NCBI GenBank assembly: GCA_021797415.1
Contig: JAJZZT010000449.1
Coordinates: 1 to 5,456 of the forward strand
Origin: Bacillota bacterium
GTDB lineage: Bacteria > Bacillota > Bacilli > Alicyclobacillales > SLC66
Direction: 5' to 3'
DNA: 5,456 nt
A program made the position numbers and the translations under genes. Shown here one piece after another: positions 1 to 5,456 of this stretch. Below the pieces are notes generated by a model. The model made no database searches. It saw nothing but the letters and a program-made list of their open reading frames with translations, and was not told where the DNA came from. Position 1 is the stretch's first letter. Every line of letters begins with the position of its first letter.

Positions 1-26
1 CTGACCGCGGGAAGCTCGAACGGTCC

Positions 27-833
27 GTGACGTTTGACCTTGACGGAACGCTGATTGATTCACCGTTCGACCGTTTCGTCTTTTCCTGGCTGGACGAGGC
101 GTTCGCGAAACGGGGGATTGACGGCGCGCGCAGCCTGTTTCGCGCCGAACAGTTGCGGCGTTTTGCGCAGGGCCGGCGACGCGAGGGATTTGACTGGGAC
201 GACATCGTGCGCGAGGTGGCCTCCCTGCGCGGGATTCGGTGGGATGTCTCGCTGTGTGAGGTCATGGCCGGACCGCTGCGCGAATCTCTGCGTGCGTTTC
301 CTCCCTATCCGGACGCGCCCGCGGCGCTTGCGGCGCTGAGCGACGACGGGTTCTCCCTGTTTGCCGTGAGCAACGGGTATGCGTGCTACCAGCGGCTGAC
401 GCTTGATCTCATGGGACTTGGCGGGTATTTCGCGGCGACGCTCGGCCCGGACACGCTCGGCTGCGCGAAACCGGATCCGCGCGTGTTTGCGGCGCCGGAA
501 CTGCGGCTGCCGGTGGTGGCGCACGTGGGCGATCTGCTGACGCAGGATGTGGCCGCGGCGCGGCTTGCCGGCATCCGCACGGTGCTGGTGATCCGCAGCC
601 AGGGAGCGGAGCCTGGTTTCGCTTTTTGTGCGCCGCTTGATCCGCAGGAACGGCCGCGTGCGCTGTTTGACGCGGGGTGGCTTGCCGCGCAGTTTGCACG
701 GGAGCACCGGTACCTGGAACGCGCGCAAGAAGGGATGCTCACCGCCGATCACCCGGCGTACCCCGATGCGGTCGTCCTCTCGCTTGCCGAATTGCCCGCA
801 CTGGCGCGGGAATGGTTAAAGGAGATGGAATAG
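27..833 (+). CDS. HAD-superfamily hydrolase (haloacid dehalogenase-like phosphatase), start possibly upstream of window
   Basis: This is a soluble, probably cytoplasmic Mg2+-dependent phosphohydrolase of the HAD superfamily; its substrate cannot be told from sequence. The four HAD motifs appear in order: DLDGT at residues 4-8 (nucleophile D4, acid/base D6), VSNG with S115, the motif III lysine K148 in GCAKPDP, and GDLLTQD at 168-174 with the metal-binding acidic residues. Residues of about 12-95 form a mostly helical C1-type cap. After motif IV the chain runs about 55 residues before the usual C-terminal PDAVVLSLAEL segment (246-256), which is longer than normal and suggests an insertion. The start given is GTG at 27, with only a weak GGGAAG-like site upstream. 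The frame stays open to the window edge and upstream codons read KLERSV, so the real start may lie outside the window. The gene converges on proC and has no visible functional link to the threonine genes. The family is secure; the function is open. Confidence 0.88.
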   Translation: MTFDLDGTLIDSPFDRFVFSWLDEAFAKRGIDGARSLFRAEQLRRFAQGRRREGFDWDDIVREVASLRGIRWDVSLCEVMAGPLRESLRAFPPYPDAPAALAALSDDGFSLFAVSNGYACYQRLTLDLMGLGGYFAATLGPDTLGCAKPDPRVFAAPELRLPVVAHVGDLLTQDVAAARLAGIRTVLVIRSQGAEPGFAFCAPLDPQERPRALFDAGWLAAQFAREHRYLERAQEGMLTADHPAYPDAVVLSLAELPALAREWLKEME

Positions 834-890
834 GCCCCGCCGGCGGCAGCCCCGCAGATCGCCTGCACAGGGGACATTATGAGGTTGTTC

Positions 891-911
891 AAAAAGGGGT
901 CAGAGCTCCCC
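891..911 (-). terminator. Candidate intrinsic terminator for proC
   Basis: Read on the minus strand, GGGG (911-908) and CCCC (899-896) form a short all-GC stem around an 8-nt loop. Five T residues (895-891) follow directly. A second hairpin (934-916) lies just before it. The position is about 170 nt past the proC stop, in the right orientation to end that transcript. The stem has only 4 bp, so the call is tentative. Confidence 0.35.
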
Positions 912-968
912 GGCGCTGGCGGAGTCATCGCCAGAAATGCTCCCTCACGCACCCAAAAACGTACGCTC

Positions 969-998
969 AGGGACACGGGATAAACCTGCCCTCTTTTT
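969..998 (+). terminator. Candidate intrinsic terminator for the HAD gene
   Basis: On the plus strand AGGG (969-972) pairs with CCCT (989-992). Inside it CGGG (976-979) pairs with CCTG (985-988, one G-T pair) around an ATAAA loop, with a 3-nt bulge between the two stems. CTTTTT (993-998) follows. It sits about 135 nt past the HAD stop. The same T-run is one arm of the larger inverted repeat, so termination and the longer fold may be alternatives. Confidence 0.35.
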
Positions 999-1070
999 GA
1001 ACAGGGACTTTGTCACTGCTCCCCAAGGCGGGCGAAGCGGTTGCGGGGGACACGGGGCAGTCGGCGGGAG

Positions 1071-1106
1071 CTACTTGTTCTACTTGTTCTGCGTGTTCTG
1101 CGCCTG
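1071..1106. repeat. 9-bp tandem repeat spanning the proC stop codon
   Basis: The plus strand carries CTACTTGTT twice in perfect tandem (1071-1079 and 1080-1088). A diverged copy CTGCGTGTT (1089-1097) and a weaker CTGCGCCTG (1098-1106) follow. The period is three codons, so on the minus strand the end of proC reads Q-N-T, Q-N-K, stop, N-K, stop. The repeat has duplicated the TAG codon, giving two in-frame stops 9 nt apart. Confidence 0.75.
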
Positions 1107-1970
1107 CGACAATTGTTCGCCCATCTGCCCGGCGCGCGCTGTCGCGCGCGTCACGGCTTCGCGCAGCGCGTCGGCGAAACCCAGTTCCTGCAACGCGGCG
1201 ATGCCGGCCATGGTCGTGCCGCCGGGCGATGTCACGCGTTCTCGCAACACCGCGGGCGGCTGTGCGGAAAAGCGCAGCATGGCCGCCGCGCCGACCAGGG
1301 TCTGCACGACAAGGGCGGCTGCTGTGTCCTCATCAAGTCCCACGGCCACGCCGGCCTTGATGAGGCTCTCCACCAGATAGTAGACGTAGGCGGGACCGCT
1401 GCCCGAAAGACCGGTCACGGCGTTCATCTGTTCTTCGTCAAGGGCGTACGCGGTGCCGACGGCGCCAAACATTTCATGCACCATCTCGGCATCCTGCAGT
1501 GTGCAGTTTTCCCCCATTGCGTACCCCGTCGCCGATTCGAGCACGGCGCACGACGTGTTTGGCATCGTGCGCGCCACGCGCGGCCGCGCGGAGCCGGCGC
1601 CGCGCGCGGGATTTCGCCAGGCCGGCGAGAGCGTCTCCTGGATCCATCCGATGGAACAGCCTGCCGCAACGGAGATGTACAACGCGTCCGGCGCGGAGAA
1701 ACGCGCAATGTCCGCCAGGGCCTGCGTCATATCCGCCGGTTTGGGGCACAGGACGACGACATCCGCTCCATCCACGGCCACATCCGCGGTGCTCGCCTGC
1801 ACGCCGTACGTCCGGGCCAGAAAGTCCAGCCGTTCGCGCCGATTGCGGTTGATGACGAAAATCCGTTCCGGTTTTGCGACCCCCGTGGAGCACATTCCCT
1901 TGATCAGCGCTTCGGCGATGGCTCCCGCGCCGACAAAAGCGATTTTTTTCTCCCGTAGATGGGTGGTCAA
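1080..1970 (-). CDS. proC: Pyrroline-5-carboxylate reductase
   Basis: This cytoplasmic enzyme reduces 1-pyrroline-5-carboxylate to L-proline with NAD(P)H, the last step of proline synthesis. From the TTG start chosen here the protein has 296 residues, against a usual 265-285. The N-terminal Rossmann domain shows KKIAFVGAGAIAEALIKG (residues 8-25). MPNTS is at 136-140. The C-terminal P5CR domain carries LSGSGPAYVYY (188-198) and SPGGTT (248-253). Residues of about 115-129 (AWRNPARGAGSA region) look like extra loop sequence just before the RTMPNT motif. The TTG has AGGAGG 9 nt upstream and gives an N-terminus near family length. An in-frame ATG at 2018 also has a good site and would add 16 residues. 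The gene lies 99 bp (from that ATG) after thrB on the same strand, so it may be co-transcribed or have its own promoter. Confidence 0.95.
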   Translation of the reverse strand: MTTHLREKKIAFVGAGAIAEALIKGMCSTGVAKPERIFVINRNRRERLDFLARTYGVQASTADVAVDGADVVVLCPKPADMTQALADIARFSAPDALYISVAAGCSIGWIQETLSPAWRNPARGAGSARPRVARTMPNTSCAVLESATGYAMGENCTLQDAEMVHEMFGAVGTAYALDEEQMNAVTGLSGSGPAYVYYLVESLIKAGVAVGLDEDTAAALVVQTLVGAAAMLRFSAQPPAVLRERVTSPGGTTMAGIAALQELGFADALREAVTRATARAGQMGEQLSQAQNTQNK

Positions 1971-1979
1971 ACAGCCTCG

Positions 1980-1985
1980 CCTCCT
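1980..1985 (-). promoter_or_regulatory. Ribosome binding site for the TTG start of proC
   Basis: A perfect AGGAGG on the minus strand lies 9 nt before the TTG at 1970-1968. It is the main reason for choosing this start over the upstream ATG, together with the family's usual short N-terminus before the Rossmann motif. Confidence 0.6.
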
Positions 1986-2026
1986 CGTCTCGAAAATGCT
2001 GGTGCCCTTCGGCGTCATACCCTTTG

Positions 2027-2031
2027 CTCCT
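2027..2031 (-). promoter_or_regulatory. Ribosome binding site for the alternative ATG start of proC
   Basis: AGGAG on the minus strand is 8 nt before an in-frame ATG at 2018-2016. That start would add MTPKGTSIFETRRRGC ahead of the TTG codon. Both starts have well-placed sites, so proC may be translated from either. Confidence 0.5.
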
Positions 2032-2059
2032 GCTCAAACACCGCTGCGCGGAACTCGCG

Positions 2060-2088
2060 ATGAGAAAAGGGTACTGGCGATTTGGCAA
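2060..2088 (-). promoter_or_regulatory. Candidate sigma-A-type promoter for proC
   Basis: On the minus strand TTGCCA (2088-2083, 5 of 6 to the -35 consensus) is separated by exactly 17 nt from TCTCAT (2065-2060, 4 of 6 to the -10 consensus). Transcription would start about 35 nt before the proC ATG. It lies in the only sizeable gap of the minus-strand cluster. The -10 box is weak and chance occurrence is quite possible. Confidence 0.3.
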
Positions 2089-2117
2089 ACCGCGTCCATG
2101 GGGCGTGAGGATTTTGT

Positions 2118-3038
2118 TTATCCCATGTCTCTTGTGCGCACATGGGTGTACGCGCCGACGGTGGCGGCCGGGAGGATGCGCGCCGTGGCGTCGCAACCGG
2201 CAGTCTGGAAGGCATCCACCATGCTCTTTGCCACCTGGCGCGCGAGCGCCGTCCCTTCCGTGATCGAGAGCAGCGTCGGCCCGGCGCCGCTTAAGACGGT
2301 GCCCACGGCGCCCGCCCTGCGGGCCGCCTGTACGACCGCGTCGAAGCCGGGGATGAGGGATTTGCGGGCATCCTGGTGCAACCGGTCCGCCAGAGCCTTT
2401 TTCAGGAGGGACACGTTGCCCGTGGTCAGTGCGGCGGTGAGAAAACTGGCATGGGCGATGTTGAAGACCGCGTCTTTCCGCGACACCAGAGGAGGCAGCA
2501 CGGACCGCGCCTGTTCCGTCAGCAGGGCGAAAGCGGGCGTGACGACTACGAAAGAGAAGTTGTCGCGCAGCGGCAGGGTGACCGTCGTGACACCGTCCTC
2601 GTGGACATACGCCAGCACCGCTCCGCCCAGAAAGGCGGGGGCGACGTTGTCCGGGTGCCCCTCGTCCTGCGCGGCGATGTGCAGGATCTCACCGCGGCTA
2701 AACGGAGCATCGAGCAGCGCGTTTGCGGCCAGCAGGCCGCCGACCAGCGCGGCCGCGCTCGAACCGAGGCCGGAGGCGATAGGGATGCGGTTCACCATCC
2801 GAAGGGAGACGCCGGGAAATGGCCGGCCGCAGCGCGCGAACAGCATTTTCATGCACTGAATGACGAGGTTGTTCTCATCGCGCGCGAGATCCGTCGCGCC
2901 GTAGCCCGCGATATCGATCGTAACGCCGTCGGCGGACTCAACGTGGAGTTCGTTCCACAGGTCGAGCGCGATGCCCATGCAATCGAATCCCGGTCCCATA
3001 TTGGCGCTGGTGGCGGGTATAAAGACGCTGACTTTCAC
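2118..3038 (-). CDS. thrB: Homoserine kinase
   Basis: ThrB phosphorylates L-homoserine with ATP to give O-phospho-L-homoserine, the substrate of ThrC. The 306-residue protein is of normal length for the GHMP kinase family. It shows [12 protein letters not shown] (residues 8-19), the ATP-binding glycine-rich loop [12 protein letters not shown] (86-97), [14 protein letters not shown] (126-139) and the C-terminal glycine motif [13 protein letters not shown] (245-257). It is a soluble enzyme with no membrane or signal segment. The start is GTG at 3038-3036, overlapping the thrC stop as GTGA, with GGAGG 7 nt upstream (3050-3046). This is a typical translationally coupled arrangement, expected to keep ThrB and ThrC in step. 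A perfect short hairpin covers its last codons. The identification is firm. Confidence 0.97.
   Translation of the reverse strand: MKVSVFIPATSANMGPGFDCMGIALDLWNELHVESADGVTIDIAGYGATDLARDENNLVIQCMKMLFARCGRPFPGVSLRMVNRIPIASGLGSSAAALVGGLLAANALLDAPFSRGEILHIAAQDEGHPDNVAPAFLGGAVLAYVHEDGVTTVTLPLRDNFSFVVVTPAFALLTEQARSVLPPLVSRKDAVFNIAHASFLTAALTTGNVSLLKKALADRLHQDARKSLIPGFDAVVQAARRAGAVGTVLSGAGPTLLSITEGTALARQVAKSMVDAFQTAGCDATARILPAATVGAYTHVRTRDMG
2122..2146. repeat. 7-bp perfect inverted repeat at the 3' end of thrB
   Basis: CCCATGT (2122-2128) pairs exactly with ACATGGG (2140-2146) around an 11-nt loop, inside the last codons of thrB. On the minus strand it is followed by an A-rich stretch (ATAAACAAAATCC), not by a T-run, so it is not a standard intrinsic terminator. 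It could stabilise the 3' end of a thr mRNA, or be incidental. Confidence 0.35.
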
Positions 3039-4102
3039 CGTGCGCCCTCCAGGATGGCGTCCCAGACCGCCTTTTGCGTGGCGGGCACGGACACGGTGCG
3101 GCCCACGCTCTGCCGCACCGCCGTATCGGGGTCTTTCAGGCCGTTCCCGGTCAGGACGCAGACAATCACATCCCCTTCGGAAAAATACCCTGCCGCGCTT
3201 TTCTTGCGCACGCCCGCGACCGACGCGGCCGATGCGGGTTCGACAAATACGCCCTCGTGGTCCGCCAGCAATCGCTGCGCAAAAAGGATCTCCTCGTCGG
3301 TGACGGACTCGATCGCTCCGCCGCTTTTCTGCGCCGCCTCGACAGCCAGCGACCAGCTCGCGGGATTGCCGATGCGATTCGCGGTGGCCACCGTATCCGG
3401 CCTGTCCACGGGATGGCCGAGGACGATCGGCGCTGCGCCCGCCGCCTGGAAACCCAGCATGCGCGGCACACCGGTGCGGGAAATGGCGTCGAACTGCGTG
3501 AATCCCCTGTAGTAGGCGCTGATGTTCCCCGCGTTGCCGACGGGGATGGCCAGGTGGTCGGGCGCCCGCCCGAGTGTTTCGCAGATCTCGAAGGCAGCCG
3601 TCTTTTGCCCTTCCAGGCGAAACGGATTGACCGAGTTGACCAGCGTGACAGGCTCTGTCTCGGACAACTCCCGCACGAGCGCGAGCGCTTGGTCGAAATT
3701 GCCCTGGATTGCCACAACCTCCGCGCCGTACATGAACGCCTGGGCGAGCTTGCCGAGAGCGACGTAGCCGTCCGGGATGATGACGATCGAGCGGATGCCC
3801 GCGCGCGCCGCGTACGCGGCGGCGGCGGCCGACGTGTTGCCTGTGGAGGCGCAGATGATCGCGTCACTGCCCGCTTCGAGGGCTTTTGCGACGGCGAGCA
3901 CCATGCCGCGATCCTTAAACGACCCCGTGGGATTGGCCCCTTCAAATTTGAGGTGGATCTCACAGCCCAGTTGTTCACTCAGGTGCACCGCGGGGATGAG
4001 CGGCGTGTCGCCTTCACACAATGACAGTCGCGGCGTGCGCCCGGTGAGCGGCAGATAGTCGGCAAAACGGTGCAGGATACCTGCGCGGTGCGGAATCGGC
4101 AT
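3035..4102 (-). CDS. thrC: Threonine synthase (PLP-dependent)
   Basis: ThrC converts O-phospho-L-homoserine to L-threonine and phosphate, the final pathway step, using pyridoxal phosphate in the fold II (tryptophan synthase beta) family. The 355 residues match the short bacillar form, not the longer proteobacterial form. GDTPLIP is at 31-37. The PLP lysine is K63 in [14 protein letters not shown] (86-91) is a substrate or cofactor loop, and VGNAGN (188-193) is the PLP phosphate-binding loop. EPASAAS (288-294) and TGNGLKD (318-324) complete the conserved core. No regulatory domain is attached. The ATG at 4102 lies 3 nt after the hom stop. Its ribosome site is GAGGTG (4119-4114), 11 nt upstream within hom. 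Its stop overlaps the thrB start by 4 bp. The placement in hom-thrC-thrB supports the call over related enzymes such as threonine dehydratase. Confidence 0.97.
   Translation of the reverse strand: MPIPHRAGILHRFADYLPLTGRTPRLSLCEGDTPLIPAVHLSEQLGCEIHLKFEGANPTGSFKDRGMVLAVAKALEAGSDAIICASTGNTSAAAAAYAARAGIRSIVIIPDGYVALGKLAQAFMYGAEVVAIQGNFDQALALVRELSETEPVTLVNSVNPFRLEGQKTAAFEICETLGRAPDHLAIPVGNAGNISAYYRGFTQFDAISRTGVPRMLGFQAAGAAPIVLGHPVDRPDTVATANRIGNPASWSLAVEAAQKSGGAIESVTDEEILFAQRLLADHEGVFVEPASAASVAGVRKKSAAGYFSEGDVIVCVLTGNGLKDPDTAVRQSVGRTVSVPATQKAVWDAILEGAR
3046..3050 (-). promoter_or_regulatory. Ribosome binding site for the GTG start of thrB
   Basis: GGAGG on the minus strand lies inside the end of thrC, 7 nt before the thrB GTG. 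It fixes the non-ATG start, which is also right for the family N-terminus ([17 protein letters not shown]). Confidence 0.7.
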
Positions 4103-4105
4103 GGA

Positions 4106-5395
4106 TCAATAGGCACCTCTTTCCACTGGCATGGCACTTTCGATGCGCGCGAGGTCCGGCAGGTCGCGCAGGGAACCGAGAACTCCGTCAAACCGCGCCT
4201 CCGACACCTCGTGGGTGACGATGACGACTTCCGCATTTTCCTCGTCGACGCGTTTTTGCAGGACGGTTTCCATGCTGATCCCGGCGTCGCCAAAAATTCC
4301 CGCGATGTGCGCGAACACGCCGGGGCGGTTGGCAACCGTGAGGCGGAGATAGTGGCGGACGGGTTCGCTTGCGTAGTGGTTCACGGGCTTGTGCGACAGT
4401 GCGGGCGTGCGCACGCGCCCGGATATGCGCTGGCTGATATTTCGCAGCACTTCGATGACATCGCCGATCACGGCGCTTGCCGTCGGCAGCGACCCCGCCC
4501 CGCGGCCGAAGAACATCAGGTCGCCCGACGCGTCGCCGCGCACGTACAGAGCGTTGTAGGCGTCCGACACGTGCGCGAGCGGATGTTCCTGCGGAATCAA
4601 CGCGGGCCTCACGCGCAGAGCCAATTCACCGTTGAGGTCGCTCGCCGCGGCGAGCAGCTTGACGACCGCGCCGAGTTCGTGCGCGTAATAGACATCCTTC
4701 GCCGTAATGGAGCGGATGCCTGTCACTTTCACGTCGGCCAGATTGACGCTGGTGTGAAATGCGATGGAAGCGAGGATGGTCAGTTTGCGCGCCGCGTCCA
4801 GTCCGTCCACGTCACTGGACGGATCCGCTTCCGCATACCCGAGTTCCTGCGCCTCGCGCAGCACGTCGGCAAAGTCCGCTCCGGTCTCCGTCATTTTCGA
4901 CAGGATAAAGTTTGTCGTTCCGTTGACAATTCCCTTGATATCCGTAATCTCGTTGGCCGTGAGCGATTCGCGCAGCGGCCGGATGAGCGGGATCGCTCCG
5001 CCCACCGCGGCTTCGTACAGCACATCCACGCGCGCTTCTTCCGCCGCGGCGAGAATCTCCGTTCCGTGCAGGGCGATCAGGTCTTTGTTCGCCGTGATCA
5101 CGTGCTTGCCGGCGCGGATGGCCTGAAGAATCAGCGACCGCGCCGGTTCAATGCCGCCAATCGTCTCGATGACGACGCGGATCGTCTCGTCGCCGATGAT
5201 CTCCTGCGGGTCGTTCGTGAGCCGTTCGCCCTCAAGCGGCACGGCGCGCGGCTTGCCGAGATCCCGCACCAGCACACGGGTGACGGTGGGGCGCAGCCCC
5301 GTCATCTCGGCGATTCTGTCTTCTCGGCGGCGCGCCAGTTCGATGACGCCGGCGCCGACAGTGCCGCATCCCAAGAGTCCTATGTTCACGTTCAT
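4106..5395 (-). CDS. hom: Homoserine dehydrogenase with C-terminal ACT domain
   Basis: Hom reduces L-aspartate 4-semialdehyde to L-homoserine with NAD(P)H, at the branch point to threonine and methionine. The 429 residues are normal for the monofunctional bacterial form; no aspartokinase is fused. The Rossmann motif GLLGCGTVGAGV is at 6-17 and TANKDLIA at 101-108. The catalytic domain has YEAAVGGAIPLI (127-138) and GIVNGTTNFIL (155-165). E189, D200 and K204 have the same spacing as catalytic residues in the yeast enzyme. GRGAGSLPTASAV (297-309) closes the domain. Residues of about 348-425 form an ACT domain beginning HYLRLTVANRPGVFAHIAGIF, the expected site of threonine feedback. The ATG at 5395 is the first start codon after an in-frame TAG at 5452-5450. 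Its ribosome site GGAGAGGA (5416-5409) is rather far, 13 nt. It is the first fully visible gene of the operon. Confidence 0.97.
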   Translation of the reverse strand: MNVNIGLLGCGTVGAGVIELARRREDRIAEMTGLRPTVTRVLVRDLGKPRAVPLEGERLTNDPQEIIGDETIRVVIETIGGIEPARSLILQAIRAGKHVITANKDLIALHGTEILAAAEEARVDVLYEAAVGGAIPLIRPLRESLTANEITDIKGIVNGTTNFILSKMTETGADFADVLREAQELGYAEADPSSDVDGLDAARKLTILASIAFHTSVNLADVKVTGIRSITAKDVYYAHELGAVVKLLAAASDLNGELALRVRPALIPQEHPLAHVSDAYNALYVRGDASGDLMFFGRGAGSLPTASAVIGDVIEVLRNISQRISGRVRTPALSHKPVNHYASEPVRHYLRLTVANRPGVFAHIAGIFGDAGISMETVLQKRVDEENAEVVIVTHEVSEARFDGVLGSLRDLPDLARIESAMPVERGAY

Positions 5396-5456
5396 GTGTG
5401 TGCGTTCGTCCTCTCCACGATCTCTCTCGAAATGACTGTGCGGCTGTCTCTATTTT
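5392..5456 (-). CDS. Possible 3' end of an upstream gene overlapping hom by ATGA
   Basis: On the minus strand one frame is open from the window edge (first full codon at 5454) to a TGA at 5394-5392, which overlaps the hom ATG as ATGA. The visible peptide is NRDSRTVISREIVERTNAHT. I recognise no family in 20 residues. The overlap would match the tight packing of the genes downstream and would help a start whose ribosome site is distant. A frame this short is often open by chance, and the stretch could equally be the hom leader. Confidence 0.25.
   Translation of the reverse strand, partial: NRDSRTVISREIVERTNAHT

Larger units (their letters stand above)
887..1002. repeat. Inverted-repeat element with T-run arms
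   Basis: The word GTTCAAAAA at 887-895 is mirrored exactly by TTTTTGAAC at 994-1002. Pairing continues with GGG (896-898) against CCC (989-991) after a 2-nt bulge, giving about 12 bp of outer stem. Inside lies a perfect 6-bp hairpin, CTGGCG 916-921 with CGCCAG 929-934 around a 7-nt loop, and a weaker TCCCT/AGGGA pair (941-945 and 969-973). The size, the paired ends and the lack of coding content fit either a compound bidirectional terminator or a short interspersed repeat. No clean target-site duplication flanks it. I have a vague, unverified memory of similar GTTCAAAAA-ended intergenic repeats in Bacilli. Confidence 0.5.
834..1079. other. Convergent intergenic region, no gene seen
   Basis: This 246-bp gap lies between the stop of the HAD gene (+) and the stop of proC (-). 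Short open frames cross it on both strands, but none has a credible ribosome binding site or a recognisable product. It contains a 116-bp inverted-repeat structure, several GC stems next to T-runs, and repeated copies of a CAGGGAC word. Termination of both flanking transcripts is the simplest role. A degenerate mobile or interspersed repeat is the alternative. Confidence 0.7.

Noticed and set aside
60..752. 230-codon minus-strand open frame opposite the HAD gene
   Set aside because: The plus-strand frame carries all four HAD motifs. The minus-strand translation is Arg-rich and has no recognisable domain.
749..976. Minus-strand 75-codon frame crossing the inverted-repeat element
   Set aside because: It runs through repeat sequence and overlaps the end of the HAD gene. 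I saw no ribosome site or family, and any resemblance to database hypotheticals would likely reflect the repeat itself.
887..1002. CRISPR repeat or complete insertion sequence
   Set aside because: There are no regularly spaced direct repeats, no transposase frame and no clean target-site duplication.
2034..2099. 21-residue minus-strand small frame upstream of proC, considered as a leader peptide
   Set aside because: It has no ribosome binding site, no run of proline or other control codons, and no attenuator-type terminator after it.
1453..2859. Long plus-strand open frame (468 codons) across proC and thrB
   Set aside because: It lies antisense to two firmly identified genes and crosses the gap between them. 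The translation shows no family motif, and GC-rich codon-position bias readily gives such long antisense frames.
2376..4024. Long plus-strand open frames opposite thrB and thrC (2376-3512 and 3074-4024)
   Set aside because: They are Arg/Ala/Gly-rich translations without domains, antisense to conserved enzymes, so they look like coding shadows.
5396..5456. T-box or other riboswitch ahead of hom
   Set aside because: Only 61 bp of leader is visible. It shows no T-box core, specifier stem or terminator, so nothing can be claimed.

Overview
The window is ordinary biosynthetic chromosome from a GC-rich bacterium, roughly 60-65% GC by eye. The gene order hom-thrC-thrB, the ACT-domain homoserine dehydrogenase, the short (355-residue) threonine synthase, clear AGGAGG-type ribosome binding sites and GTG/TTG starts suggest a high-GC Bacillota, possibly of the Alicyclobacillaceae type. 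That placement is an inference from layout and protein style. No marker gene in the window fixes the taxon.

Reading left to right, positions 27-833 (+) encode a HAD-superfamily hydrolase whose true N-terminus may lie just off the left edge. A 246-bp gap between convergent genes (834-1079) follows. It holds a 116-bp inverted-repeat structure with a T-run at each end, which looks like a bidirectional terminator or a short interspersed repeat. Everything to the right is on the minus strand. In transcription order it is hom (5395-4106), thrC (4102-3035), thrB (3038-2118) and, after a 99-bp gap, proC (1970-1080). A fragment at the right edge may be the tail of a gene that overlaps hom by ATGA.

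Hom, ThrB and ThrC catalyse the last three steps from aspartate semialdehyde to threonine: reduction to homoserine, phosphorylation, then PLP-dependent conversion to threonine. The genes are packed as one operon: 3 bp separate hom from thrC, and thrC overlaps thrB by 4 bp (GTGA). The C-terminal ACT domain of Hom is the likely site of end-product feedback. proC makes proline from pyrroline-5-carboxylate. It could be read through from the thr operon or from a weak candidate promoter in the gap.

I found no previously undescribed system here. The observations most worth a second look are the intergenic inverted-repeat element, the two well-spaced in-frame starts of proC, a roughly 40-residue insertion near the C-terminus of the HAD protein, a GC-saturated insertion in ProC, and a 9-bp tandem repeat that duplicates the proC stop codon.
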